A stretch of 64,000 bases of DNA from Lamellibrachia satsuma (lineage: Eukaryota > Annelida > Polychaeta > Sabellida > Siboglinidae), in contig BSQZ01000062.1 of the NCBI GenBank assembly GCA_033239005.1, positions 1,044,501-1,108,500 of the forward strand, written 5' to 3'. Within the stretch, counting starts at the first letter, position 1. Every line of letters begins with the position of its first letter. The position numbers and the translations under genes are program-made. The notes under the pieces were generated by a model. It saw only the letters and a program-made list of their open reading frames with translations. It had not been told where the DNA came from and did no database searches. Below are positions 1 to 13,000 of this stretch, one piece after another.

Positions 1-37
1 TCCTCGTCATACCGAGTCATCTGGAAGCAGAAAAGCG

Positions 38-43
38 TTTATT
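38..43 (-). terminator. Candidate UBE2W polyadenylation signal
   Basis: AATAAA on the minus strand, about 1.2 kb downstream of the UBE2W stop codon. It would give a long 3' UTR that includes the AT microsatellite at about 0.85 kb. The assignment rests only on position and motif. Confidence 0.3.
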
Positions 44-842
44 TTACGGCAGAACTGTAAAAAAAACAATTATCATAGCAAATCAGTGCAAAAGTAGTTT
101 CAGAGGAAGCCCAAGGAACTGAACTATTTTGTAATGAACAGTTTAATGTAACATTAGTAAACAGGTATTTGCACACCAAATATCAAACATGGAGTTTCTG
201 AGCATTTTCTTTCAAAGCACATAAAATAATCTTACACTGTTTCCAAAACGTTCCTCTCCCTTTCTCAACTCGGCAATGTGTGTCAACAATCTGGTCTCAT
301 GTAACCATCCACACAGTTTGTAAATTGCGCCTGAGTTAGAAATCTATTTAATTGGGACAGGTGGAGAGTTGGGAAAGGTGAAAGGTCACTAGTGTGATGT
401 TGACACGTCATGCTGTCTCTTGCATATTCATTGCAATAATATTGTTTTTTCACAAAAACCACGACGGACAATATTGCCATTCATATTCAGAACACAATAA
501 CACATAATGGACTTTCCCCATATTTCAGGTCAAGTGATTGAAGAGTGTGAAGAGGCCATAGGACTTCCGTGGTGTGTCTGACTATGGCAGCTCTCAGCTA
601 CAATTGAAACGAACATCTCTGCAGGAAAAACTGGAGGCAAATTTGATAAAAAAATAACTACTCTACAGGCAGCTGGCTAGGTTTGAATCCACTGTCTGCC
701 GGTCATGAGGTGATCGTCATAGTATTGAGGATTCTGTGCTTTCCCCCTATAAGAATCCATAATACCATAAAGAATAGAACTATATGAATATGAAATAAAC
801 AATACTTCTATAACACCTTGTCCTCTTCTTATTAAATATTGC

Positions 843-847
<5 letters not shown>

Positions 848-901
<54 letters not shown>

Positions 902-926
902 TATATATATATAGATATATATATAT

Positions 927-963
<37 letters not shown>

Positions 964-1012
964 CATACATACATACATACATACATGCATACATATACAT
1001 ATATATATATAA
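848..1012. repeat. (AT)n / (GATA) / (CATA) microsatellite
   Basis: A long AT run, broken by GATA steps, passes into CATA repeats. It lies in the probable 3' UTR of UBE2W. Open frames across it encode only Ile-Tyr repeats and are not genes. Confidence 0.95.
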
Positions 1013-1215
1013 TGAAATGGAAAAATATTGCAAAAGTATTTGCGTAACTGCTATAAATATTTGAAATACTTTAAGAAAAAAGCATTTCTGCATTGCAAAT
1101 ATTTGCAATACCCTTAAAAAGTATTGCAACACTTTAAAAAGTATTGTATCTATCTCTACACTGCAGACATCATGTGACTGTCTGTGGATGTTCAACCTTT
1201 AGATGTCAACCAGAT

Positions 1216-4200
1216 TTAACATGTTGTGAACCTACCATGATACCACCAGCGTGTCTTCTTTGGATTCTTACTGCAAGTCTTTACATAAAACGCATTATCA
1301 GGTGGCCTTTTCTGAAATGTCACAAACAGATCTCCTTAACACAACACGACAACTGAAAAGCTATAAATAACTTTAAATTGGTAATCTACTTTAAAATAAG
1401 CCAATGGGATTTTGCTACTCTATTCATAAGATACAAATTGCAACATATTTTGTGTTTGCTGTTTCATAGCATACTATAGAATATGCGTAATCTGATATCC
1501 TGATGTTACAAAATGGATCATGACATAGCTGATATTTCATGTCGCGAAAACTATTCAAAGTTGCCCATGGTAATTCAATTTACAATGTGTAATGATCATT
1601 AATACACACAATTTGTGTAATTACATTTTATAAAATGGATTCTACACATTATGAAAAGTAACGATACAGCTAAAAGATTGTAAAAAATTGTGTATGGATA
1701 CCATGATCGTTTCTCAATATTCACTGATGTACAGAATAATAGTAAAATTTCAAATATTTAAATAAATATACACATATGGTATATATTAGTCAAATGGCTA
1801 TGGTGCTAAGATGTGTTGGTGCAACTCATTCGTAAATTAACATCTAAAGGTACAAAGTCAGATTGTTTGAATAAAAAAATCACATTATATAGTACAAACT
1901 ATATAACTAGTCTAATATCTTAACCGCCCTCATGTTTTAGTGAGCCACAATTGTTTTTTTTTATATAATTTAACCATTACCCAGCAATTGTTTATGAATT
2001 ATGTCAACTTTGCATGTCAATACATTCATCAGCCGCTGTCATCTGTCAATACATGCATGAGCGGCTGTCAATACATTCATGAGTGGCTGTCAATATTTTC
2101 ATGAGCGGCTGTCAATACATTGATGAGCTGCAGTCAATACATTCATGAGCTGCAGTCAATACATTCATGAGCTGCTGTCAATACATTCATGAGCTGCTGT
2201 CAATACATTGATGAGCTGCTGTCAATACATTGATGAGCTGCAGTCAATACATTGATGAGCTGCAGTCAATACATTCATGAGCTGCAGTCAATACATGCAT
2301 GAGCGGCTGTCAATACATTCATGAGCGGCTGTCAATATTTTCATGAGCGGCTGTCAATACATTCATGAGCTGCAGTCAATACATTCATGAGCTGCAGTCA
2401 ATATATTCATGAGCTGCAGTCAATACATTCATGAGCTGCAGTCAATACATTGATGAGCTGCTGTCAATACATTGATGAGCTGCAGTCAATACATTGATGA
2501 GCTGCTGTCAATCCATTCATGAGCTGCAGTCAATACATTCATGAGCTGCAGTCAATACATTCACGAGCTGCTGTCAATACATTTATGAGCTGCAGTCAAT
2601 ACATTCATGAGCTGCTGTAAATACATTCATGAGCTGCAGTCAATACATTCATGAGCTGCAGTCAATACATTCATGAGCTGCTGTCAATACATTCATGAGC
2701 TGCAGTCAATACATTCAGGAGCTGCTGTCAATACATTCATGAGCTGCAGTCAATACATTCATGAGCTGCTGTCAATACATTCATGAGCTGCTGTCAATAC
2801 ATTCATGAGCTGCAGTCAATACATTCATGAGCTGCTGTCAATACATTCATGAGCTGCAGTCAATACATTCATGAGTTGCAGTCAATACATTCATGAGCGG
2901 CTGTTGACAATGTTCAATATGTGTGGAAAAAGTGTCTCGGATCAGGTGTTAATGGAATCACGTGATGGGCGTATCATTAACACCTGTAAAATTACATTTC
3001 CTTTGCATGATGGACAGATGAACAGATAGACACATAGACTGTCAAAGTATCTTTAAAATATAGTTCATTCAAATACATCTGGATGGTGAAAATGTTAGAA
3101 TAGGTTTACTATATTATTTAAATCTTAGCATTTTAGCAATGCAGACCCTAATGAAGAGTGTTTTGAATTGGATATAAGTGTATAAATAAAGTTTATTATT
3201 ACTATAACATGATTTTACAACGAAAATTATCAGATGTTGTACAGTTCAGGAGATTTTAACAGAAACGTGCCAACAGCTCATATGAGTTAGACGGTGAAGG
3301 CGAATTCGGTACATACCTTCTCCTTACAGCTACTGAGCATACTAACTATGCTGAGACAGACAGACTGGACGGACAGGGCTGGTGACCAGTCATCAGTCAA
3401 GATTGAAAGACATATGTGGCCGTTGCTGTAGACGTGTGGATGTACAGGAATGTTGGTGCCTATGAAGAGAACCTGCAACAACATACAACAACATACAACA
3501 ACATACAACACACAACAACATACAACAACATACAACAACATACAACATACAACAACATACAACAACATACAACAACATACAACAACATAAATATGCTTTG
3601 CTTGGACAGAGTGTCAGTGGCAGTTTCCAAGAGCATCCAATGCAGTCCTCTATTCAGTTTTACCATAAAGTTTTCTCTTAGTTTTATCATAAAGTTTTCT
3701 CTTAGTTACAGTTACAGTTTTCTTTACTGTTTTCTCTTACAGTTTTCTTTTAGTTTGCTCTTACTGTTTTCTCTTAGCTTTCTCTTACAATTTTCTTTTA
3801 CAGTTTTAGGTCTACCTTGATCACAGTTAGTTGCTAGACAATACTAAGCAACTGGTGGTTAATCCCACTTCTTCTACCATAGTTAAACAAGTCAAACAAC
3901 CCAGATAAAAACACCATAAAATAAACAGCAAAATAGGTTACAATATTATCAGTGGGGAGATGTAATACAGTGGTCTCTCCAATGGGAAGACCAGGCTACA
4001 AATTTTACTGAAACTGTGCAAAATATAGTACGTGACAGTTGCCAAACCTCAATGAGCTAACTTTTGCTACAAATATCTAATAAAATACTGACTATATAAT
4101 TTAATGACGGCATGTATGTACTTATATGTATATAATGTGCAGTATACATGTATAATGATGCAGTTTGTCAGGTACATGTCATAGAAATATGGATTTCTAG

Positions 4201-7200
4201 CACAGTTGCCTGCCATTGCACAGGACAAAAGGCAGAGCTTATGACTCTCTGCGCTATACAGTCAAATTTTTGGTACAGCAATGGCAAAGATGGATACCAA
4301 AAATCATGTACCACAGCCAGTTTCATGAAGCATTCATACCATATGAAAGAACTTATGTGGATATTTGACATAGATCACGTAACTCGGATCAATCTTAGAA
4401 AACATGCAGAGCGTTGCTAACAGTCGTACGTAAATACAAATGACCAATGTTCTGAGTTATGTAATCTACTTCAAATTTCCACATTAGTTCCTTCATAAAA
4501 TGTCCATCCCCGGGAAATTTATTTATTTTAATGTTCGAACCATCCAAACGGGTTTCCGAGAACTCCTACAAGACAGACGAACAAACACAGGCACAAACTG
4601 TTTTATAGCATAGATTTAACAAGATTTAACAAGATTGCCATCCAAGGCAAAGGCCCAGATGGCAAGTGGACAAGGAAGCCATTGGCTTATCGAGTCCAAA
4701 ATGTTTTCATCTATGTGTAACCTGCCCCTTGAGATATGTGTCAACCTTGTTTTTAAACATATTCATGCTGCTAGCAGTTACACAATCTGTAGATGACCTC
4801 CGTTTATTCCAGGTGCCCACTTTAAGAATGCTGGGCTCACTGCTTCTCTTAGTAATTGGTGAACACAACCAACACTGAAGAGCAGCGACTTCAATGGGTG
4901 ACATATTTATTACAAAAACACTGCTCTATGACAACCTACATCACAGCATTACAGAAAATAGGGCCACTTTGCATTCACAAAAGAAATTGCAACATTCCTA
5001 AGCCCTGGGAGACACGTGTATTACTCTTGTTAACAGTTCTAAAAATGTGCCTATGTCAGCAGCCGTATTAGATTCATTATGTCTATCTGCTATATGTGAC
5101 AAATGCCCCTGGTCATGACAACAAAATATTGACAGATCCTTGAAGAATGCACAAGATAAAAAACAACACTAGCTCACCAAGAACTTGTGACATTATGCAT
5201 CTGAACACTCTTCATTTGTTTTTGCACATATAAAAAAAATTCACAACTACTTAGCATGACATGTAACAGAACTTTCAGACGTCAATAACATTGCCCGAGT
5301 TTGAAAAGGGCCAATAGGCATCATTCTGACTAGACAATGACATATAATACAGCGTTACGAAAACACAAATTTTCAAACCAGCACTGTCATAACCAATAAG
5401 AATTTAGTGTTTGTGTTAATAATACTAGTTACTGAAAACACCATATTTTATCCCAGTTTTCTCATATTAATGTGCAGATCTCTGTGGCTAAAGTTGCCAA
5501 TTTACACATTAAAACAAGCATGAAGGCATACCTAAAATTCACACTACCTGGATTTCAAATGACATTGACACTATCCTGTGAAATAATTCCTTGCTGACAC
5601 TCTGCCAGGAAAGGCAATGTTTGTCGCCCAGTTTTGACAGCATCCAATGACCAAGAAATCAATTATGCAGCCTAACTGCTAGAATTTAATTTTCATTCTT
5701 CATCAGTATAATAGGATCAGCTGAAGATCTTGCTATGTAGGTAACATGTTCACAGGTGAAGTCACTCGACTGTATGGGCACTGGTCCCAAGTACACAGGC
5801 AGCAACATTGGCTCATCGAAAAGCGTGAAAGTGCTCATGAAAAGTGGGAAACATTCACCTCCAGTAAATGTTGGTCATTTTTTAAGCATGTTTCATCGGT
5901 TTTTTATGTGAGCACATATGCAGTAAAATGTGAAATCATTTGAGACCAAAGACCTTGTGTGCAACAAATAGTCTGATTTTACAGTGACTTGTTTGTTTTT
6001 GAAATTACAAAAGGCGGGACATTTCGTCCAAAAAGCGGGAAAGTTGGATCAGGAGAGAAGGAGAAAATTGGTATTTCCCGCTCAAAAGTGGTAATGTTGA
6101 TACTGATGCCTGTGGTTGTATTGCCCACTGACCTGAGGTGAATCAAATGGATATCTTGGTCCAAACTTAAACTGCAGTTGGAATTTCTCTCCCTCGTAGC
6201 TCGTGCCCACCGCACCCGTCACGTCCACGATCCATCTACAGCAGGTCAAAAGCAACAGTCAACCAAGGACAAACTAGGGCGCTTACATTCTGGATATACA
6301 ACCTACAGATGCCAAGGCTAATATACAGGGCAGGAAGTGAACCTCTTCCAAAACGAAGGAATCGATCACACTTGATAATCTTTTATTATATTCATTCTGA
6401 ATTTTATTTCCTGTCATTCCATGACTTATTTGTCTAAGATTGTGACATCAGTCACATGACAATGAGTATGAAAATGACAGGAAGAGAGAAGATTTCTGAT
6501 TGGCTAATTTGGAGCAGCATGTGGTGCACCACATGCAGCTCATTTGGAGCAGCATGTGGTGCACCAAATGAAAATCTATTTGCAAACACCTAGTCCTATA
6601 CTTGCCAATAGAATATATGACCATGCTGTTTGCATCTAAACTCATCTTGTGCGACATATCTTGGCGTTTGTTTACTAAACGTCTCCCCTTCTGACTTAAC
6701 TAAGAGTTCGCATTGCTTTGGTGTATACCTTTCGATCTGGTCAAAGGCACTCTACGCATCACAGCGGAAGTCTTAGCTGCATGGATTCCTAGAATTAATT
6801 GTCAAGGGCATGTTAGCTTATTGATCATAAGTCACTGCGGCACTGCATGAAGCAACTGTGGTAATATTCACATGCAACCTTAGTACGCTTTGTACAAATA
6901 GGTTAATGTGAACAATTGTGAATGATCCCTTACTCTGACAAGTTGCTGCTGATCTTGTTCATGTCTATTTCCACACCAGCTGGTGGGTCTTTCAGCAGCG
7001 CCATCAGTTCCTTCTGGAGACGTTTCTGCAACACAAGACACGTTCAGAGAAGGCATCAGGTTCTCCCTGCATGTGACTAGTAGAAAGAATAGCTGAAAGG
7101 TACATTTTGTAAATTGTCTTTTTTGTATAAACATTAAAACTTTAAGATTTATTAAAACAAAGACTGAAGCCAATGAGTAACTGTAAAACATATCTAAACA

Positions 7201-9393
7201 TAATACATTACCAACCTACTTTATTTTTTACAAATATTGGGTGATTACACCATAAATGTAAGCGATTATGATTACTGTTAAAATTTATGAGAATGGTTAC
7301 ACATACGATTACTTATGAGTGTAATTGATTACAATTACAATTCCTTTTTCATCGAATCATGATTACATTCAATGAAATAACTGACATAACAAAATAAATA
7401 AAAACCCTAATGTGCATAAATAAAAAAAAATGAAGAGAAAATGTAATTGTGAACTGTAAACATGAGTATGATTATCAGGTACTTTGGCAATGAAATTGAG
7501 TATGATTAAAATTACTTGGCCTTTTTGACCAATGTAATTAATTTTTAAAGTATTTAACTAAATACTAAACAAATCAAATTTGCATAACCAACATTTAAAA
7601 TCTACAGGCTTTTTGCACCATGTTAAGGATGAGGTGTAAGTGATATGTGTGGCCGCCATGCATCCCTTACACAATGCATCAGTTGGATCAAGCTACATAT
7701 GTGTGGCCGACATGCATCCCTTCTACACAATGCATCAGTTGGATCAAGCTACATATGTGTGGCTGCCATGCATCCCTTCTACACAATGCATCAGTTGGAT
7801 CATGCTACATATGTTCAAAATGATGATGTCATTCATCTTAAGGTCCCTTGTAGATTTATCTTGTGTATAATTAAAACAATAACTGAAATGGTTATAAAAT
7901 GTTCTTTGTATGTAAGCCGTTTATTTACAAAATGCGCAAGTCCAAATTAGTAGATTGTCATGATGTATTTTTGACCATTTACAAACAAATTATGTGACAT
8001 TTAAATAATATTAATTATTTTAGTAGTGAGGAAATGCACTCCGTGCGATCATCTTGTGTCATTTGCTCATAAGTAAAGCGGGTGCTAAAAATACCAACAA
8101 AACTACTTCCCATTCATTGTTTTGTTGTCTGTTAGGCACAACCCGCCACACAGTTTTCAAGCTAAGTAAATTAATTCATGCATAAACTTATTAGTATTTT
8201 TCAAACAAAATGTAAGTTTTGTGAAAAAAAGTTTTAAACGTATTTCAAACAGAATTTATGCTGGGCTAACTCTGATGTTGTAAACTGTTTAGCCATTTTG
8301 GCTAAAGCCCCTAATTTTTGTTTAGTCAAATACAAATTGTTTTACCCATATTTTTTATGCGCATCAAGAAAACAAATGATCATGCATTCTGCAGGCTTCT
8401 CTACAAAAGTGCTAGTGGCTAAATTGGCTTTAATGGGTAACTTTTGTTTAGCCAAATCATATGCCATATTGCTTATGGCCCAAATGGCCACTGGCAGCGC
8501 TAGCGTAGTTATGAAACAGAAAACTTGTCATTTGAAACAGAATTTACCTTCACCTGAAACGTAATTTTCAAATAAAATTGACATGGAATTTGCATAAATT
8601 TCTTAAATGGAAAATCAGTAGCCCTAAATGTGATACATATGCATTGCCACAATTTATTAGACACCACTAGTCACACCTTTACAGATTACAGATCACAATA
8701 ACAATCACACATATTGTTTGCAAAGAATCTTCTTAAATTTAATATGAGTCATATTCTGAATTAAGCACAATAAAGCAGGACATCTGAACACTGAAACAGT
8801 CAGAAAGGCTGTGTTCTGTTCTAGAATTATGTAGCTGCTCTACTACCAAATTCAGACTCAATTGGGTGGTAATGAAACATGGATTGATCATTATTAATAA
8901 GACATAATATAATAATATGTAGTGTTGTTTTATTTGGGTACCACTGTGAATAAGTGACGGTGTCAGTGTGAATGAAATGTGAATATTGAAACCAGCTGGT
9001 TGATGGTTATATTGCTATTTTTCAATTAGGGCCACATAATTATTTGACTATGCATTACATTCGAAGTTATCCTAATACTAATGAAGAGGTTTCATTTTGC
9101 TATAGCCTATGAGTCACAGTGTTCACACTAAGTCTAAGACAAAGTGACTAACACTGCAGTAACGCTGTAACTGGCCGTAAATAACGCTGTTTCCTAATCA
9201 GCAGTTATTAGAAAAGGTACATTTTAAAGGTCTTAAGAAATTACGTCATCATTTTATGTGATTACCAAATAAAAAATTCAGACGGGTTTATTTCTTGCCA
9301 GAATGTTGGTAATATTCAACTGACAAAAATTACAAGAACATTAATCCATTATTTTGACAGGAAGAAAAACAAACAAACCTCCATCGACGCCAT
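1216..9393 (-). CDS. UBE2W: Ubiquitin-conjugating enzyme E2 W, 5 coding exons
   Basis: Coding exons in transcription order are 9393-9379, 7025-6934, 6235-6133, 3472-3317 and 1311-1216, giving 153 residues (the human protein has 151). Every junction is GT-AG and the phases agree (0,2,0,0). The protein starts MASME-KRLQKEL, closely matching the vertebrate N terminus. The E2 core follows: WIVDV, then [18 protein letters not shown], then [15 protein letters not shown]. In the last motif the family's HPN is HPH and the Cys is the catalytic residue. The C-terminal exon has [11 protein letters not shown] and [11 protein letters not shown]2W is the E2 that attaches ubiquitin to disordered substrate N termini. 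The last exon reads on to a stop as GRFTTC, but a GTAGGT donor follows CAT-G at 1236, so the usual HDD ending may come from an unseen exon. Exon 1 carries only five codons and lies head-to-head with BPNT2. Identity is very sure; the extreme C terminus is not. Confidence 0.93.
2016..2904. repeat. 22-bp minisatellite, about 40 copies
   Basis: The unit is GTCAATACATTCATGAGC followed by TGCA, TGCT or GGCT, repeated head to tail for about 890 bp. Units differ mainly at the last bases (TGCA, TGCT or GGCT) and at one C/G site (TTCATG versus TTGATG). Most copies contain the palindrome CTGCAG or a near match. It lies inside the last intron of UBE2W (between exons 3472-3317 and 1311-1216). Confidence 0.97.
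3473..3590. repeat. Microsatellite (ACAACATACA-type) at the UBE2W exon 4 splice acceptor
   Basis: Repeats of ACAACAT/ACAACA run right up to the CTGCAACA that forms the acceptor of UBE2W exon 4 on the minus strand. Read on the coding strand, the intron end is a (TGTTGTA)n tract ending in TTGCAG. The frames seen through it on either strand are repeat translations. Confidence 0.93.
3655..3806. repeat. Low-complexity TTTTCTCTTAGT repeats
   Basis: Irregular repeats of AGTTTTCTCTTA and close variants, pyrimidine-rich on the plus strand. It sits in UBE2W intron 3. No function is seen. Confidence 0.8.
4150..4608. repeat. Dispersed repeat, probable RTE-type LINE 3' region
   Basis: Segments such as GCCAGTTTCATGAAGCATT, then TAGATCACGTAACT and AACATGCAGAGCGTTGCTAAC, recur in diverged form at about 45.8-46.1 kb. 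The 3' part has a GGTTTCCGAGAACTCC and AGACGAACAAACACAGGCAC style ending, like the 3' tails of RTE-clade elements. The class is inferred from memory of such tails. It lies within a UBE2W intron. Confidence 0.5.
4609..4800 (-). mobile_element. 5'-truncated CR1/L2-like LINE 3' fragment
   Basis: Matches the 3' end of the LINE at 20.4-22.1 kb in reverse. It has the terminal (AGATTTAACA) repeats, then GCCATCC, AGATGGCAAGTGGACAAGG, CCATTGGCTTATCGAG and the decayed coding stretch upstream. This is typical 5' truncation of a non-LTR element. Confidence 0.85.
6590..6745 (-). repeat. Dispersed repeat family X, copy 1
   Basis: Reverse copy of a sequence also seen at about 13.56-13.67 kb and 62.27-62.40 kb. 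Shared blocks are AAAGCAATGC, AAGTCAGAA/AAGTCGGAA and TTTAGTAAACAAA. All three copies are flanked by unrelated DNA. The class is not recognised. Confidence 0.6.
7643..7816. repeat. Tandem repeat, 54-56 bp unit, 3 copies
   Basis: Three near-identical units beginning ATATGTGTGGC and containing CATGCATCCCTT and CAATGCATCAGTTGGATCA. It lies in UBE2W intron 1. The overlapping open frames come from the repeat and have no family look. Confidence 0.95.
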
Positions 9394-10048
9394 ATTTGTT
9401 CTTATTGGAGGAGTACAGTTAGTTGCGTATCACATTGTATTGACTAAACCGTGGTGAATGCAATTATGGTTGAACGAAAAAACTGTGATGTAAAATTGTA
9501 GTTTTCCACTTATATGTTTATTAAAAGGTAACTTTGGGAACTATAATTCGAAATTAAATAATAAAACGTGTATAGTCATATCAATTATATTCTTAAAATA
9601 TGAATGTTGGTATAACGTATCTCTTATAGTTGTCTCGCGGTCAATCCTGTATGTGTATTTTGGGTGGTTATATATCCTACTGTTTGGTGTGTGACATTAT
9701 CATGTGATACATTTTTTTTATGTAGAGCTAGGACCGCACAGAGGATCAATGTGCAAAAGGTGTTATTCTATGCATTAATTGTAATTACAATGTTTTCAAT
9801 TATGTTGTATGTTGATTTTTTTCGACATAGAACAATGTGTATTATTTGTTGGCATCCACCCAAATTTAATTGTAAATTGCTAAACACGTTTCCTGCATTT
9901 TTGTCCACCTGGGATGTTGGCCACGTTTATTTTGGTCCTTTTAATATACACACACCAGATGGCGCCAGGCATTACATTACCCATGAGAATAAAGTTTTTC
10001 GGCACTTCGGAAACCCAAACACTGCCACTGGTTTTCGACAACGAAAAC
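9394..10048. promoter_or_regulatory. Head-to-head intergenic region, shared promoter of UBE2W and BPNT2
   Basis: Only 655 bp separate the UBE2W start (minus) and the preferred BPNT2 start (plus), and both 5' UTRs must also fit here. This makes a bidirectional promoter likely. No clear TATA box or CpG island is visible. The alternative in-frame BPNT2 starts at 9959 and 9983 would shorten the gap further. Confidence 0.55.
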
Positions 10049-13000
10049 ATGGCATCAAATATTAATATAAACGTTAAAAATGCCATTATATTCATTACTG
10101 TGTCGGTGGTAATACTGTATTTTACTGGAATACCAATGTTAAATAAGCGTGCGACATTTATTAACATGAAGGAACTGCTGTCGGTTAGCATTGACGTAGC
10201 CGAACGTGGCGGTGTGCGTGTCAAAGTTGTGCGGGAAGGCAGTTCGTTGGACGAAACCTCCAAAGGAAAGACCAAAGAAGGCGTGAACGATGTTTTGACA
10301 GCGGGCGATTTGCAGTCGCATTTAACCATGATGAATGGCTTCCAAAAAGCTTTTCCTGGATTAAAAGTTAGTAGATTGGTAAAATTAATAATTGTAACTG
10401 CGACATGTCATTGCCGTAGCGGCGTAGCCCAGGCGTAGTAGTGGAAGTGCCGCGTGCTGGGTCCAATTACACAAAATTATATCAATTACAATTACATTAA
10501 TTTTTTATTTCAATTACAATTACAGTCATAATTTTCCAAATCAATTACAATTACACTGTTTCAATTTCAATTACGATTACAATTACATTATGCGGAACCA
10601 AATATATTCAGCATTTGTTAATTATGTATTTTTACGCGTTTTGCTGAATTTCAATATTTTGTACACAATTGATAAACAAATATAACGGTAATGTTTGTAC
10701 ATTTTGTTGAATTGTGACTTTGAATTATACTAAATAAAAAGATAGCCGTTTAAAACATATTTTTATTATATAAAAATACAATGCAATATCCAGACATAAT
10801 CCTACAGGACATATTCCAATGCAGACATTTATCCGTGCGCATTTCTTAAATTTTTCTTTGGAAAATACTAATAATAGGGTTTGATGTGTTTACTTTGAGG
10901 TTGTAGCTCCTGCTCTAAGCTGACATTCTTAGTTGGTCTGCCCTTTGCTTTGTGTGAGTTGGGAATGGGAAGAGAGGCCATATAAACGGTCCTTGCCACT
11001 TGACCTGTCTCCAACCCACCACAACACAAGGGCTTGCTAACTGCAAAGTTTCACTGAAAGTCTGTGCATTGTTTATTGCTTCCTGGCTGTTACCAACTTA
11101 CTGAAAAGGCTAATTGCTAAGGCTACCCACCACTAGCACCACTGACCAGTACCCACCAGACAGTGAATACTGAGACTTAAATGTAAATATATAAGCAGGT
11201 GTTATTATTAGTCTTGATTTTCAACTCGTGTGAGACTTAAATTATATTTTTATTGACAATTCGTTCAGGTAGTTTGTGATATGAAACATACTGTCATTGA
11301 AATAAATTTCAATTATACAAAATATAACAATTACAATTACAGCAACATTTTGAAACCATAATCAATTACAATTACACGATTTTGCTGTAATCAATTACAA
11401 TTACATAATTGGACCCAGCCCTGAGTGCCGGTGTAATTCTGTGGTAACAACGTCGCCAAGTCAAATGTCACAGTTAAGAGATCAAATGGCAAGAGAATGA
11501 GGTGTTTGATGCATGTGATACTGTTGGTATATTCAGACTCTCCTATAGATAGTGTAGTACTGGGCCTGGGGCGTTTGTCTGGTAGCCGCAAAATCAGTTA
11601 TGTTATTTCAGCTCTAACTCTGAACTGCGTAGCATCGAGCTACTAACCTAAGGTACACAATTTCAAACTGATACACATTAACCTTGCTACATATGGAAAT
11701 TCTATATATGTATTCAATGATAGAACTTCTGCATACTGTCATCAAAAGCACAAGAAATGTGCTCAAATTAATTGATTGAACAGTGTAAGTTTATCGTTGA
11801 TTATTGTCTGTAATCAACTGCCATACTTAATAATATACTTATAATACTGATTATTGACATGTAACAAGATTTAACATCCAAGCAAATGTCATTTTTAATC
11901 TATGTGTAATCCGCCCTCCTGAGATATTTGTCAACCTTGTTTTTAAGCATATTCACGCTGCTAACAGTTACACAATCTGTATATAATTTGTTCCATTCAT
12001 TGATTTTGCTCTATGATAACGAGTACTTCCTGATATCCAATCAACACTGATCCTTTACCAATGTTACCTCATGTCCTCTTGTTCTATTATCTTTCTTGAG
12101 TGAGAAAATGAAGTACATGTTTAATGTGTGTTTTTACTGAATTTTAATAAGGTTCCAAATGGCCTGTATTATTTGCACTATACAGGTATATTTTTATTTT
12201 TTTAATTATACTTTCACGTTTATGCACCTGTTGCATGCACATCACATGCAAACCCCTAGTTTAGCAACTGAAGGGCTGTGTGTGTCATAAAGTCAATGGA
12301 CTCGAGACAAATTGTCATGATCAAAACTTCTGTGTGACATCCAAATTTACAAAATAAAAATTTACGTTTGTGCTGACATATTGCAATAAAATTATAAGAA
12401 CCTGAAAATGTTTCAATGTTAAACTTGTTTACTGGTTTTCAAAGTTTCATGGATAGAATTTACAAATTACACGACCCATCTGTAGCGAGATGGCATTTTG
12501 TCCAACAATTAAGACTCCATCCTCAACTGATTTAGCCCATCGCGAATCCATTTTGTTGATGTCCTAATATATAGTGTGTGAATAATTTCAGTAAGCTGAT
12601 CATGGTCCATGGTTTCCATCCTCTCGTCGATCACATGACACGTTTTCAGTGTTTCCATTTTCCCTTCAATGAATTATGGATCAAGCATTAAATAATATAA
12701 TAGTTTGTATAATGATTTCACACAGAAACTGCATACAAAAGTTGCACAAATGAGCTAGCATGTCGTAGTTGATACTAGGTAAATGTTAATTTTCGCAACA
12801 TTAATTTTAAGTGATATGAGCAAAAAAATAAAATTGAGAAGGGACCTTTCATTGGCACCTTTATTTTACAGGTTATATCTGAAGAGCATACCACACAGTT
12901 GACAGATTTTAAAATAGACACTTCTGTTCCCAAGAAAAACTCTGATGAAGTCAAAAGTTTGACTCATACTGAGAAAGTTCGACTGGCTGACATAACAGTC

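Noticed and set aside
677..1195. Long minus-strand frames with Ile-Tyr repeats
   Set aside because: They translate the AT/GATA microsatellite; no domain is present. The tail QNPQYYDDH was considered as the UBE2W last exon but has no acceptor in place.
3287..3820. Frames rich in Leu-Leu-Tyr-Val-Val or Tyr-Asn-Asn-Ile
   Set aside because: They are translations of the ACAACATACA microsatellite. Only the 3317-3472 part is real coding sequence (UBE2W exon 4).
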